Origin: Cladophialophora immunda
Lineage: Eukaryota; Ascomycota; Eurotiomycetes; Chaetothyriales; Herpotrichiellaceae
Length of the DNA: 64,000 nucleotides
Direction of reading: 5' to 3'
Assembly: GCF_000835495.1 (NCBI RefSeq)
Contig: NW_015622543.1
Location: 4,886,619 to 4,950,618 of the forward strand
In this document: piece by piece, positions 43,675 to 53,680 of the stretch
Numbering within the stretch: the stretch's first letter is position 1
Layout of the letters: every line of letters starts with the position of its first letter
Program-made: the position numbers and the translations under genes
Notes under the pieces: model-generated
Databases searched by the model: none
Told to the model about the DNA's origin: nothing
What the model saw: only the letters and a program-made list of their open reading frames with translations

Positions 43675-44808
43675 TTAGAGGACCGCAAAAGCACTCACGT
43701 AGCTGACGCTGCTGTCTCTGACAGTCTCGGCATCACTGCTGCGTTCGTACCGCACGAACCTGAATCGTCTGCGGTCCGCCGGGTCGCCACCTTTCTCCCT
43801 TTCCAGTCGCTCCACCTCTTCAAGGCCAGCCATGAAGACGCCTATGGGGTGTCGTCCACACACGGTGTTCCCGGTCTCCTTGAGCACGCGGAGGAATTCT
43901 GAATGTTGTCCCGTGGCGATGGCACACATGCAAGCTCTGTCAGCGTGTGCGATGCTCTCAAATATCTGTGGTCCACCTTTTGAAACCTGAGTCCTGGAGC
44001 CGAGATTTTGACCCAGCCCCAATGTGGGCATCTTGTGCACATCTTCGTTGACCGACTCCTTTGCCGTGGTAGACTCTCCCCGTACCCCATTGGGAAGCGT
44101 CATCGGCGACAAGGCCGGGCTGGGTGCGTCAGGGAGGTAATAAGTGTAGCCGAATCGACTTCCCCAATGGCAGAAGTCCGAGGAGATGACGAATGCATTA
44201 CCTTCATCCGCGATGTATGGAGCCAACATTCTTCCCAATGCAGCCTCGGTGGCAGGGTTCGTTCCCCCAACCATGATGGGGACGAGAGGAGGGTATGATG
44301 ACTCGGACTTGTCAGGGTATAGCTTTTGGAGGAGTCGGTGGATGTACGGCAGCTGCATTTCGGCGCTGTGTTCGGCTTCGTCCACCGGCTGAGACATGGT
44401 GGTGAACTTGACAGTGCGACCTTGGACAACCGCGGAGAGGGTGGACAATTCATCGATAGTCTCGTGATCGAGGGGGAGAGGAGTGTTGGAGAGCGGTGTC
44501 TCGTAGGCGTCCACAACTGGGAGCGCAGCCGTGCTCAAGTGATGGTGATGAGACGGGTGGAGGATGAAGATACGCTTGGCTTTGGAGAGGTCGAGGCACT
44601 TGTAGGCCCATGCTGCACAAGGACCCGAGTAGGCGTACCCTGCGTGAGGAGATATAACTACTCTGGCTCCCGCTAAGGGCAAGCTGTCAACACCAGGAAT
44701 GATGCTTGTCTCGGGCACTTGGGACAACCACTGGTCGAGCTGGGCTGCCAGTTGTCGTCCATTGCCAGAGTACCACGAGCCGGCATGAGAGGCTTCTCTC
44801 ACGGCCAT
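43675..44808 (-). CDS. MHO1: MEMO-family protein (Mho1-like)
   Basis: 377 residues. MEMO proteins adopt a fold related to extradiol dioxygenases and bind copper or iron; human MEMO1 acts in cell motility and metal/redox control, and yeast Mho1 is little studied. Conserved blocks: REASHAGSWYSGNG at the start, VVISPHAGYAYSGPCAAWAY with the first His, IFILHPSHHHHL, HSAEMQLPYIHRLLQ, AFVISSDFCHWGSRFGYTYY with a conserved His, CGRHPIGVFMAGLE with a conserved Cys, and FRFVRYERSSD near the C-terminus. A Ser/Lys-containing insert (about 235-275) is fungal-specific. Start 44808 is the first ATG. The frame ends SSVSYVSAFAVL, matching the family, but a consensus GTGAGT overlaps the VS codons (see findings). 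Divergent from the PIP-box gene. Confidence 0.92.
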   Translation of the reverse strand: MAVREASHAGSWYSGNGRQLAAQLDQWLSQVPETSIIPGVDSLPLAGARVVISPHAGYAYSGPCAAWAYKCLDLSKAKRIFILHPSHHHHLSTAALPVVDAYETPLSNTPLPLDHETIDELSTLSAVVQGRTVKFTTMSQPVDEAEHSAEMQLPYIHRLLQKLYPDKSESSYPPLVPIMVGGTNPATEAALGRMLAPYIADEGNAFVISSDFCHWGSRFGYTYYLPDAPSPALSPMTLPNGVRGESTTAKESVNEDVHKMPTLGLGQNLGSRTQVSKGGPQIFESIAHADRACMCAIATGQHSEFLRVLKETGNTVCGRHPIGVFMAGLEEVERLEREKGGDPADRRRFRFVRYERSSDAETVRDSSVSYVSAFAVL

Positions 44809-45315
44809 ATCAAGAAGAGAAAATCGAGAGCAATAGTCGGAAAAATAGGTGCAAAACCCTTTAGACCCTGTGAGGGATGTCGTTGAAGCCAAAGTTGTTC
44901 CTGGCGCTCATTGGTGACGAGCGGGGTTGTCTTCGCCTCGTACGAGCAGTCTGGGCGTCTGCTGCGGGGAAGCCCCCCAGCGCAGGTCAACTACGCCCAA
45001 GGCTCCTTTCCCTTTCATTGAAAATGCATCACTCTTCGGAATCGTTCAATTGCCTCTCATCAGCTCCCAATGTCCTTTTTTATTGCTGTATCCATTTATT
45101 GTATATTTGGATAGTGTTGTTACCCCCGCAGAACCGATCGTCGTCTCCATCGGCGGCCTGAAGCTCTCCCAGCCTCCCATTTCTCACGCGTGTCAGACGC
45201 GTAAAGTGTCTTCGTTGCCGTGTCTCCAACGCGTCTTTCCTCATAAAACCTCGTCTGCTCCCACAGCCATCCCACCCTCTCCCAGCGAATTTTGGACCGA
45301 GACCTTCCAGCAAGC
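44809..45315. promoter_or_regulatory. Divergent promoter, MEMO / PIP-box protein
   Basis: 507 bp between divergent starts; pyrimidine-rich on the plus strand near 45000-45270. No specific site recognised. Confidence 0.4.
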
Positions 45316-45921
45316 ATGAGCGCCAAACGAAAAGCCTCCGTCTTTGAGGAGGACATGTTCCACTTCCAACCAAACACCATTCCTTCCACGCCCTCCGTGA
45401 CATCATCCCCTCTGTCCTCAACCAGCAGCACGATCTCGTCCAACTGCGACGCGCACCCTTATGACTTCCTCAAGGTCAAGGCCGTCCCTTACCTGAACAG
45501 CCGCACGCGCAAGAGATATCGCGACGATAGACCGAACGAGGAGACAATTCACGAGAATACCTTGAGGAAGCTGTACGAAGCCCAACGGCTGCATCTCGAC
45601 GAAGCAATGCCGATGTCGGACGTGATATCACTCGGTGAAGACGGCTTGCCGATGGACGAAGCCGACGCCGAGATGACCGACGATGTTCCAGAGGCGGAGA
45701 TACCGCAGACCGCTCAATCAAACCAGAGAACGATAGACGCCTTTTTCGGTGGACGAGGAGGTTCACAGGCCAGGCCAGACACGGTCGACCTGCCGCCGAA
45801 CCCTTTCGTCTCGATGTCTGGTGCTTCCAACAGACAACGACAACAGATTCAGAGGACCTGTTCGGACTACTGGGACAGTCTGAACATGCGATCCGTCCAT
45901 GACTCTGCCGCTGCCCGGTGA
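45316..45921 (+). CDS. Small disordered nuclear-type protein with canonical PIP box
   Basis: 201 residues, single exon, not assigned to a family. Features: basic start MSAKRKAS; Ser/Thr/Pro-rich stretch; a conserved-looking block LNSRTRKRYRDDRPNEETIH then ENTLRKLYEAQRLHLDEAM; acidic middle (DEADAEMTDDVPEAE); QRTIDAFFGGR at residues 137-147, a perfect Q-x-x-I-x-x-F-F PCNA-interacting motif followed by an Arg; and a C-terminal SDYWDSLNMRS. The basic RKRYRD block plus a PIP box recalls small fungal ribonucleotide-reductase regulators (Spd1/Dif1 type), but I cannot show homology. Most likely a PCNA-bound, intrinsically disordered replication or repair factor. A TTG codon at 45292 opens the frame; 45316 is the first ATG. 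Confidence 0.72.
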   Translation: MSAKRKASVFEEDMFHFQPNTIPSTPSVTSSPLSSTSSTISSNCDAHPYDFLKVKAVPYLNSRTRKRYRDDRPNEETIHENTLRKLYEAQRLHLDEAMPMSDVISLGEDGLPMDEADAEMTDDVPEAEIPQTAQSNQRTIDAFFGGRGGSQARPDTVDLPPNPFVSMSGASNRQRQQIQRTCSDYWDSLNMRSVHDSAAAR

Positions 45922-47288
45922 TCAACTCGAAGTTGTTTTGGCGACAAAGGCCACATCACTTCGCAGCGTGAGCAGTACACCTGCATGCTGTGGGACTATG
46001 GTATATCAAGATCTATGAGCACAACGAGAAGGAGCTTCTGTGTGGAATGTCGGCGAAAACATGTACATTGACGAGGACGAGGTTGCCGACGCCGCCACCC
46101 GGGGACTGCAAAAGAGCGAGTTGCTAGCCAGGTTGGAAGTACCATTCATACCAATGTTCTGGCGACTCTGCCTGCAGATTCCGAAGCAGGAGATGTTGGT
46201 CCACCTGAGACCGACAGGTCGAGGTGTAAAATGTCTGGATCGCGCGGGTCCATTTCAAGAGTCAATGTACGAGTCTCCTGCGTAATTGGACTTTATATCA
46301 GTAAACCGATCACAGGGTGTGGGGCTGAATCCAGCGTGTATACTGCCCTGTATTGCGGCGGGCCTCGATCGCCGTCCGCTGTTTGCATCCAGCCTTGTAC
46401 ATCCGCGCGAGACTCGGTGCACCTGATATAAATCCATCTTCAGCGGGCAACCACCTGCTGGATTCCATAATCTCTTCGTTCCACATTAATTCATTGCAAT
46501 CTGACTATGACTATCTACAGAGGAGACCGAGAAACCAACCAATAACCGGTGCAGATGGATGAATTCGTCATAGGCACATAACTTCGATCTCAAGCGATGT
46601 GATGCGATATTGACTTTGAATGCCCACGGCCTGTAACGCCGCTAACGGTAACAGCTCTGTCACATCAGGAGGAAAGGTTGAAACCGAGCCCATCGCAGTA
46701 TCATTCCCATTCCATTACCAGTGCAACCTCGAATCCAGGCCCAATGTCAAGTCAGGGCAGTAAAGAAGAGTACCACTGATGCAGCAAGCCATATCTTGTA
46801 TGTCCTTTGTGCGCGTATGCCTCAGTCCCCGTTCTCCAATGCAAGTCCAAACCCTGTGAAATTCATGTATCGTATCGTCATTAGTGTTGATGAATGTGTC
46901 TGCTGGGGCCAAATTGTGTACGTCCGCTCCCATGTTCGTAGCTGTGAACTTCGTTCTGGTCGTCGTCTTTTTTTTTGGTGAGATGCCAGTTGGCACCAAC
47001 TGGCCAAACCAATTCATCCATCGATTTTGTCGAACTGACCTTGTCAACGGTGGGCTTACAAGCGGAATCCCGCTGCTTGTCCACGCAGATCTCTTTAGAC
47101 CTGCCACAATAATCCTCTCTCCCCTCTAACCGTATCGCCATATGTCGTGCCTCAATAGTTGAGACTTCGGTCTCCCAAGCCTCCTCAAACGCTCTCTTGC
47201 AAAGCTGTCGTCAAGTAGCTAGTGCTCAGGTTGACGTCCTCACTTCAGACGCCATTTCTTCGCCTGGAAGCCTCTTTAATTTCAAGAA
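45922..47288. other. Convergent intergenic region, 1.37 kb
   Basis: 3' flanks of the PIP-box gene (+) and the RING gene (-). A plus-strand frame at 46040-46285 starts with a protein-like acidic stretch (DEDEVADAATRGLQKSELL) but has no acceptor or family link. Nothing else is supported. Confidence 0.4.
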
Positions 47289-48833
47289 TCAAGGGGACTG
47301 CGCGTCTGATGGCTCTCCATTGACCACTCGAAGAGGTACGCTTCGAGCCGGCCCTTCCTCCCCACTTCGGCGAACGCGACATCGCTCCATGCAATATTCA
47401 TCAAGCATGGTGCTTAATCGATGGGAATGCGATCGGGACATGGTCTCCAACTCCAATTGAACCCTCTGGTATGCTTCTCTCGCCTTGTCCCTTGCCAACT
47501 TGGTCTTCTCGCACCTCCTGATGAACGGCGTGAGATCCACAGGGTCGCCTCGAACTTGAGCCTCAAGGAGTGCACGATTCGCGCTGATATCTTCTTGATT
47601 CGCTCGGTTGCTTTCCGTACAGGCCACCCGATTTCGATGTCGCATTTCGTCGGTCATGCGCATTTGCTCTTCGTGGACTTGGAGAACCACATTTCTGGTC
47701 TCCGGACTCAGTGTCTCGGGCACCGTAAAGGAAGTACGTCCTGATCTGTAGCTTGGATAATACATCGAGTTTCCACATCGTCGCATCCTTGAACGTTCCG
47801 GCTTCGCACTGACGTTGAGTTCAATCTTGGTGTCCCCTTTCACCGACTCCGGTGCATTAAACTCAACGCCCTCGTCCCAGCTCTTATCATTGACTGGCGG
47901 AACAACATTGTTCAACATGCGTCTCGCATCGATGGTTCTACGGCACTTCATACATGCCTTGCTCTTGGAGTATGTCGCAGAATTGACCCAGGCGGACAGA
48001 CAGGTAGCGTGCATAGGGGTATCACAACAAGTCATGACGGCCATGAAATGATCCTGCTCGAATTCGAGTTGGCATGCTGGACATTCCCTCTTGTGTTCTT
48101 CCAACGCTTCGATACTCTCCTTGGTGGCGCGAGTGAGAAACAACAGAATAGGCGGTTTCTGCGGGCTGGCGGCGGAGCTCGGCGGTTCTCGTCGGGGAGA
48201 AACAGCCGTACCTCTCGGGAACTGTTGGACGAAGGAGGAAGACTGACCCCATTCAACAGGATAACCGAAGGGGGCTGCCGCCACACTACTAGAAGGCTCT
48301 GCCAAGTAGCCTTGTGATTGTCTCAGTCGCTCGTCCGACTCTCTGTGATCGTGGAAGATATTCCCCGGCAGTGGTCGAGCAAAATCGACGCCTGAATCCT
48401 GTCGAAAGCCAGGTGGACACGGATAACTGGTCAGATTGACGGGTCGTGGAGGTTGGTTGGTAGGAAGCAAGTTCTGGTAGTTGAAGGGAGAGTCGAAGCC
48501 GCGCAGATCTTGAGCAAAGCCGGAGCCTGAAGACAGGTACTCGAGAGCTGCATCTTCCTCCATGAAGATGCCAGCGTGCATCAAAGGTGGTATCCCCGGG
48601 AAATTGTCTCCGAAGAAGTCTCCCGAGGATGGGACTGATGTAGGCACAGAACCGTTAGGGGGCTGTGAAGGGCCGGCCATGTGTCTGTGAGGGGCGCTCT
48701 TGAGATCGATCCTGCGACGCTTGTACTTATGGTCATCAGAAGAGGAAGTTTCTCTGCCAGAACGAGCTTGAGATCCGGAAGGGTTATAGTCGTAGTGGGG
48801 TGGAGACGACATCTGATGGGGATAGTACTCCAT
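47289..48833 (-). CDS. RING-type zinc-finger protein, putative E3 ubiquitin ligase
   Basis: 514 residues from the ATG at 48833; a non-ATG frame extends 11 codons further up, and Met at 48812 is an alternative. A variant RING lies at about residues 251-297: ECPACQLEFEQDHFMAVMTC, CDTPMHATCLSAWV and KACMKCRRTID, with the final CxxC pair. Spacing fits a RING-H2-like cross-brace with a long first loop. The N-terminal half is low-complexity with a basic KRRRID patch, suggesting a nuclear location. The C-terminal third (about 360-480) is predicted helical and charged (LQVHEEQMRMTDEMRHRNR, KTKLARDKAREAYQRVQLEL) and may form a coiled coil. Substrate and partners unknown. Confidence 0.8.
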   Translation of the reverse strand: MEYYPHQMSSPPHYDYNPSGSQARSGRETSSSDDHKYKRRRIDLKSAPHRHMAGPSQPPNGSVPTSVPSSGDFFGDNFPGIPPLMHAGIFMEEDAALEYLSSGSGFAQDLRGFDSPFNYQNLLPTNQPPRPVNLTSYPCPPGFRQDSGVDFARPLPGNIFHDHRESDERLRQSQGYLAEPSSSVAAAPFGYPVEWGQSSSFVQQFPRGTAVSPRREPPSSAASPQKPPILLFLTRATKESIEALEEHKRECPACQLEFEQDHFMAVMTCCDTPMHATCLSAWVNSATYSKSKACMKCRRTIDARRMLNNVVPPVNDKSWDEGVEFNAPESVKGDTKIELNVSAKPERSRMRRCGNSMYYPSYRSGRTSFTVPETLSPETRNVVLQVHEEQMRMTDEMRHRNRVACTESNRANQEDISANRALLEAQVRGDPVDLTPFIRRCEKTKLARDKAREAYQRVQLELETMSRSHSHRLSTMLDEYCMERCRVRRSGEEGPARSVPLRVVNGEPSDAQSP

Positions 48834-50905
48834 GCACGAGAGTAAAACCTTGAACGCAGTAGTCACGCAACCGTGTCCAGGTAGGCAGGTGTGAATGTTC
48901 AGATAGGGCTCCGGAGCCCATGCAACGGTAGAAAATAGACTCCGTGGCTAAGAGGGATGGACGCGGCTTCGAGTTTGGTTGACCACGGATTTTGCAGCGA
49001 AGATCGGTCGAAGTGTTGGGGCAGCTATGGATACATGTCCTCAAAGAACACCGCAGATTCTGTGCAACAAAGCCGTAAAATACCTTCTTTGGGATCCAGC
49101 CAACAATGAACAATGGGCGTCTAGGAGAATGGGAGGTTGGAAGAAGAATGCAGTTGGTGAAGGTGAAAGTGGTGAGAGGGTTGTGGTGAAAGTAAGGTTG
49201 TAACGGAATCTGGATGGTCATGCGAGGGGGAGAGGACAGAATCCCTTTAGTGCCCGGTTTTGGCCAGTAGCGACGGACCCCTGGCCTGACGCACCTGGAC
49301 TAGGTCGGGAATCGGGGAGGGGCAGAAAGTATTGAGGATTTGCTGAAATGTCGGCGGGAGGCTTGTGAGGGTGGAGAGGAGGCGGAGGAGTCAGGTTGAA
49401 AGCAAGGCAGGTTTCAGGTGTTGGCCGAGGCGCCTATCTTGGTATTGTGGCCTGTGCTTCAGGATTACACCAGTGACAAGCCGATGTTGGAGAAGGGAAA
49501 CGAGATGCTGGTCAAAGTTGCAGTAGGAGCCGAGTGGTGGAGGGTGATTGGTTGCTGTGTTGTAGCATCGGAGGCTGGATTTCGAAGAGGAGGGGTTGAA
49601 GAAGTGAGAGGAGGAAGATGATGAGGAGGATGAGGAAGAGGAGGAGGAGTGGCAGTAGGAGTGGCAGCAGCAGCAACAGTTGCAGTTGCAGTGGCCGTGG
49701 CCGTGGCAGTAGTCGAAGCAACTTCCTACTTCAACAGTCCTGCTTGTTTCGGACTGTCAGCTTCAAACCTGGCCACCACTGGGCACCTGACAAGTATGCA
49801 TGCAGTCTCAACCTTGTCACCCACTGCGTGCGTGAGTGTGTGTCTTCAGCCGTGCTTCCGAGCAAGGTCCAGCCCCTCAGGTGACGAGACAAGAGGGAAA
49901 GGGTCCTCTGCTTGAACCGAACGGAGATCCGGGAACGAACTGACAATGAGAAGGGAAGCACAGACGGTGAAAGGAGAGCAAGACTTGTGTGAAGAAAACC
50001 GAATCGAGTTCATTTATTCTCTTCTGTATTCTGTCTGTATTCTGCTTCTGCAATTCTGCCCAATGCTAGGCATCAACAGCGAATCTGCCGCCTATTGCCT
50101 TGCGACCCTCCTAGTGCTCATGCTGTACCAACTCACCACTGTCCGCGGCTGAAAACCGGTGCTTAGACAGGAGACACTCATGCTGTCTGGACGTGTATGG
50201 CTCCGGAAACAACCAGGAAACCCTCCATTATTACGCAGCATCTCCTTGGACAAAGATGTACCCAATGTCACCCATCCAGCCCACTTAAGACCGTCGCTGG
50301 TCATCGTCCGAAGCCTGAGCAGGAAACGAAATTTGTTTATTTCCGGACAAAGAGACTCGTGGCACGGGAACTGGAGGTCGCCTCGCTGACAGTAGCATTC
50401 TGCCTTGTTGTCAAGGCGCGGCTCGAGGGGGACTCGAATGATAGTTGCTGCAGCGAACGCAACCAGACAGCAACGGGTGTCAAACTCCATCATGCGAACT
50501 GAGGGGTCGAGACTCGGCGGACGGAGGACGGCACCGCTTTGACTTTGGGCATCTTGACTCGACCCTTGAAGGCAAGAAAAGTGAAAGTCATGATGAAACC
50601 AAGAAAGGCAAATAGAGGTTCGAAAGACCGAATCAATGATGGGATGAAATGACCGTCGCTTGTCCTCTGCATCCGAAAATAGGCCGTCATTTGATTTCAA
50701 CACCAACACGCGCCCGCAGCCCATCCTCCATGTGGACGAGGCTCACCAACGACTTCGAAAGATTATCTGCGCCTTTGTCTCCAAACTCTTTACAACAACA
50801 TGGACGTCTTCTGCCTACCCTGACAGTGATTGCCTCTGGCGCCATGAATTCGCTGTCCCATTTCCACGTCTTCTCCGCAACGATTTCCTTGGGTCGGTTC
50901 GTAGA
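48834..50905. promoter_or_regulatory. Divergent region RING / cytochrome b5-domain gene, 2.1 kb
   Basis: No supported gene. Contains a purine/GCAGTTG compositional repeat. The plus frame of the cytochrome b5 gene is open back to 50660, but only from a TTG codon. A 210-codon minus frame (50092-50724) is unsupported. Confidence 0.4.
49611..49720. repeat. Low-complexity GAG/GCAGTTG tract
   Basis: About 110 bp of AGG/GAG-rich sequence passing into GCAGTTGCAGTGGCCGTGGC-type repeats. It creates artificial Leu-rich or Val/Ala-rich frames. Non-coding. Confidence 0.75.
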
Positions 50906-51826
50906 ATGGGTTGGCTCGCCGCTGGATGCTGGACTATCATAGCAGGATACGCGCTCTACAGAATTTTTGTTAAACAGGATGTCCAAGAAGTCTTAGAAAT
51001 ACCCGCAAAGCCGCACCATGAATCCGCACTCGCACCCGTGGACAAAGAGATAGAAGAGCCCCAGCCAGAGTCGGACATCCCTGACGAAGAAAAGCCGGGC
51101 CCTCAACAATCCCTCGATATGTCCCCTCTTCGCTTGGAAATCTCTCAACCCGGAGACGATGAACCACCTGGGAAGATGGCGGACGAGACAAACCCCAAGA
51201 GTGAAAGGATGCCCCCTCCTCCGCTACTGTCCAAGCCGGCCAGGCCATCAAGCCCGCCGCCTCTGAAACCTCCAAACATCGATAAGATACCTGCGCCACC
51301 TCGACCCGGCAATGGATTCATTCGACCTCCTCCCTCCGCAGCGGCCTCCTTGCGCGTCCCTCCAATCAAGCCTCTCCCGAATGCTTCACTCGCACCGACT
51401 TCCTCCATCATGCCTCCTGGCAAGCAAGTTTCACGGAAAGTGATCCTTGAACCAGGCCACTCTCCGCTCGACTGGGCAGCGCTCACGTCGAACCCGAACA
51501 GCCACCTCCGAGGCAAAGACGCGCCGGGAGAGCATTTGATCCGAGTTACGCCAGCCCAACTCAAGCGGCAGAACGGAAGAAAAGGAACAGATGCCTGGAC
51601 GGTTTACCAAGGCAAAGTGTACAACATCACACCGTACATCCCCTTCCACCCTGGCGGGGCGGGTGAGATCATGAGGGGCGCCGGGAAGGATTCTGTCAAG
51701 TTGTTCATGGAGGTCCATCCTTGGGTGAATTGGGACGCTATGCTAAGCGAGTGTCTTGTCGGAATACTCGTCGGCGAGGGCGAGGAAACAAGTGGGAACA
51801 GCGGGGGCCTGGATGATATGGATTGA
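50906..51826 (+). CDS. Membrane-anchored cytochrome b5-like heme-binding protein
   Basis: 306 residues from the first ATG of the frame (50906). The N-terminus is one hydrophobic helix (WLAAGCWTIIAGYALYRIFV), then a Pro/Glu/Ser-rich linker (about 30-165). A basic segment leads into a C-terminal cytochrome b5 fold (about 210-295): TDAWTVYQGKVYNITPYIPF, HPGGAGEIMRGAGKDS and FMEVHPWVNWDAMLSECLVG. Both axial histidines are visible, His248 in HPGG and His271 in EVHPW. The order (anchor first, heme domain last) and the HPGGAxEIMRGAGKD form resemble the Irc21/NCB5OR-type b5 domain rather than tail-anchored cytochrome b5. A heme electron-transfer role at a membrane is inferred. The frame upstream to 50660 lacks ATG but could belong to an unseen 5' exon. 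Confidence 0.82.
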   Translation: MGWLAAGCWTIIAGYALYRIFVKQDVQEVLEIPAKPHHESALAPVDKEIEEPQPESDIPDEEKPGPQQSLDMSPLRLEISQPGDDEPPGKMADETNPKSERMPPPPLLSKPARPSSPPPLKPPNIDKIPAPPRPGNGFIRPPPSAAASLRVPPIKPLPNASLAPTSSIMPPGKQVSRKVILEPGHSPLDWAALTSNPNSHLRGKDAPGEHLIRVTPAQLKRQNGRKGTDAWTVYQGKVYNITPYIPFHPGGAGEIMRGAGKDSVKLFMEVHPWVNWDAMLSECLVGILVGEGEETSGNSGGLDDMD

Positions 51827-52519
51827 TAAACATGTCCCGAGTATGTGAGATTTTCGGAACCACCACGGACCTGTCCTACAAGCATAGACTGGAGGATTAC
51901 TGAGGACATGAAGTTCTTTGCGGCAACGGGCTATGGCATAGACCGGTTCAGCGAGGCGTCACACCTACACAAGAGAAGGTTTTGGGACTACTCCAGCAGA
52001 GTCAACCGATCCACAGTTATAGATATGGCATTTTTTATGATACCCCAGCTGCGATGGATGTGATCGAAGCAATGAGCGATGCCGAAGTTCTATGTGTATG
52101 TTCCTCGTCCATCAACTTGAACCTCATTTCCTTCTCCAAACGGCGTCAATCCCGTTGCATGTTGTTGCCAGTCATGGTAGCTGTTCATCACAGGAAGGAT
52201 GAAGCACATGCGTTCCGGGGCCACTCCTGAATGCCAAATTCTCCAGAGCAAACCCCCAACGGTGTCATCGAGTAGCGCTTGTCATGGTTCTCGTCCCGAA
52301 CAAGAAACCTTGACAGACAGCGGGATTGTTATCTAGACAACCTGCAAAACTGGAGACTCACCGTTCCAGTTTTCAAACGCCTTTTCGATGGTATACCTTT
52401 TGGACCTCATTGACTGTGATGATGTGTTTCCCCGTCCGTCATATTCCAACGATGCAGCAGAGGTCACCGCCCGAACCGATAAGAGCATCGCAAGTTCTCA
52501 TCAATAGTTTTCTCGTCGA
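51827..52519. other. Convergent intergenic region, 693 bp
   Basis: 3' flanks of the cytochrome b5 gene (+) and FKBP gene (-). No feature recognised. Confidence 0.5.
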
Positions 52520-53038
52520 TCACAACTCGTCCTTCTTGACGCCTTTGATCCCCATCAACTCGGTTTCGAAGACCAACACGCTGTTCCCGGGAATCGGCCC
52601 AACGCTCCTCTCGCCATATCCCAGCTCGGGCGGGATCGTCAGCTTCCTCTTCTCCCCAATACACATGTCCAGCAACCCCTCGTCCCATCTACAGTCCAGT
52701 GCAGATACACAGTCAGCCACGGAACTTTAGCGCAAAGAAACTGGCAAGCCAAAAGTGCATATGGAAAAGGGGCAAAGTAAAAGAGCGCACACTCACCCCT
52801 TGATAACCCTCCCCGCGCCCAGCTGAAAGTTCAGCGGTGTCCCTCTTGAATACGAAGAGTCGAACTCCTTGCCCGTGCTCTGCAACGTGCCCCGGTAGTG
52901 GACGTCGATTTTGTCGCCCTTCTGGGTCTTTCGTGTGCATTCAATGTCGGGCGTCTGGTAGTCGATCTCGAGACCGGTGGAGGACACGAGGTGGGCCAGG
53001 GCCAATGCCGCGGCGAGGAGAGAGGGGACGAGTTTCAT
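52520..53038 (-). CDS. FPR2: ER-lumenal FKBP-type peptidyl-prolyl cis-trans isomerase
   Basis: Exons 53038-52797 and 52688-52520 (108-nt intron, GTGAGT..GTAG) give 136 residues. Signal peptide [20 protein letters not shown], then the FKBP fold: [80 protein letters not shown]. The C-terminus KKDEL is an ER-retrieval signal. Together these indicate an FKBP13/Fpr2-type folding isomerase of the secretory pathway. The active-site aromatic residues (Tyr in HYRG, Phe in EFDSS, Trp in GWDEG, Tyr in GYGER) are intact. Start 53038 is chosen because the signal peptide begins there; the upstream in-frame extension looks like leader sequence. Confidence 0.95.
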
Positions 53039-53680
53039 TGTGGGCTGTGTCGACTGTGGGATAAGTGACAGCGGACGGAGGTCTCGTAGGTAGTTGAATA
53101 GTTGTGGTGCGTTTCCTGCAAGGAACGAAGCCAAGTTGTTCAATTGGGAATGAATGTTGACGAAGTTGGTTGGTTAGTGGCGGGGAGGCAGCACTGCGGA
53201 GAAAACAAATGTCTCTCAGTTTCTGCTTCCTCTTCCTCTCGAACCTGCCTCTCCTTTTGCTACAGACTATCAGAGCGACAGAACAACATGGTTCCAAATT
53301 TCAACTGCTCTCAGCTATAAAAAGACAGAGTACCTGAGCTCTCATTGCCATTCTATCTCTGCCGAAGTCGAGATCTCTTCCTGTTGTCTCTGCTTGTATG
53401 AAATATTCCTCCTCAACTTCGTCGTATTCTTGTTACTTTTGTATCACCAAGAAATCGATATCGCTTGACTTCCTTTCCTCAATAGTCTGCATTTAGAGTG
53501 GCTCCGGAGATTCCCTATGGCGCCCTGGACGTATTGAGACGTGCTATGCACTGGTGCTGGCCCAGTCTTTCTATATATCTAGCTACCCCATCGATCAAAC
53601 GGTGGACAAGCCTGGCACTGATAGGCAGTTCCCTTCCAGCAACCGACGAAGTTTTTGGTGCTACAGGGCCCAAGAATCAC
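53039..53680. promoter_or_regulatory. FKBP upstream region, 642 bp
   Basis: Between the stop of the next minus-strand gene and the FKBP start. A TATAAAA sequence near 53317 is in plus orientation, with no plus-strand gene start after it. Nothing else seen. Confidence 0.35.

Noticed and set aside
46040..46285. 81-codon plus frame beginning with an acidic protein-like stretch
   Set aside because: Tested as a 3' exon of the PIP-box gene, but the only donor-like site (GTGATC at its stop) and acceptors did not give a convincing join.
50092..50724. 210-codon minus-strand frame
   Set aside because: No recognisable motif, cysteine-rich random-looking composition, overlaps the upstream region of the cytochrome b5 gene, and no supporting splice or promoter signs.
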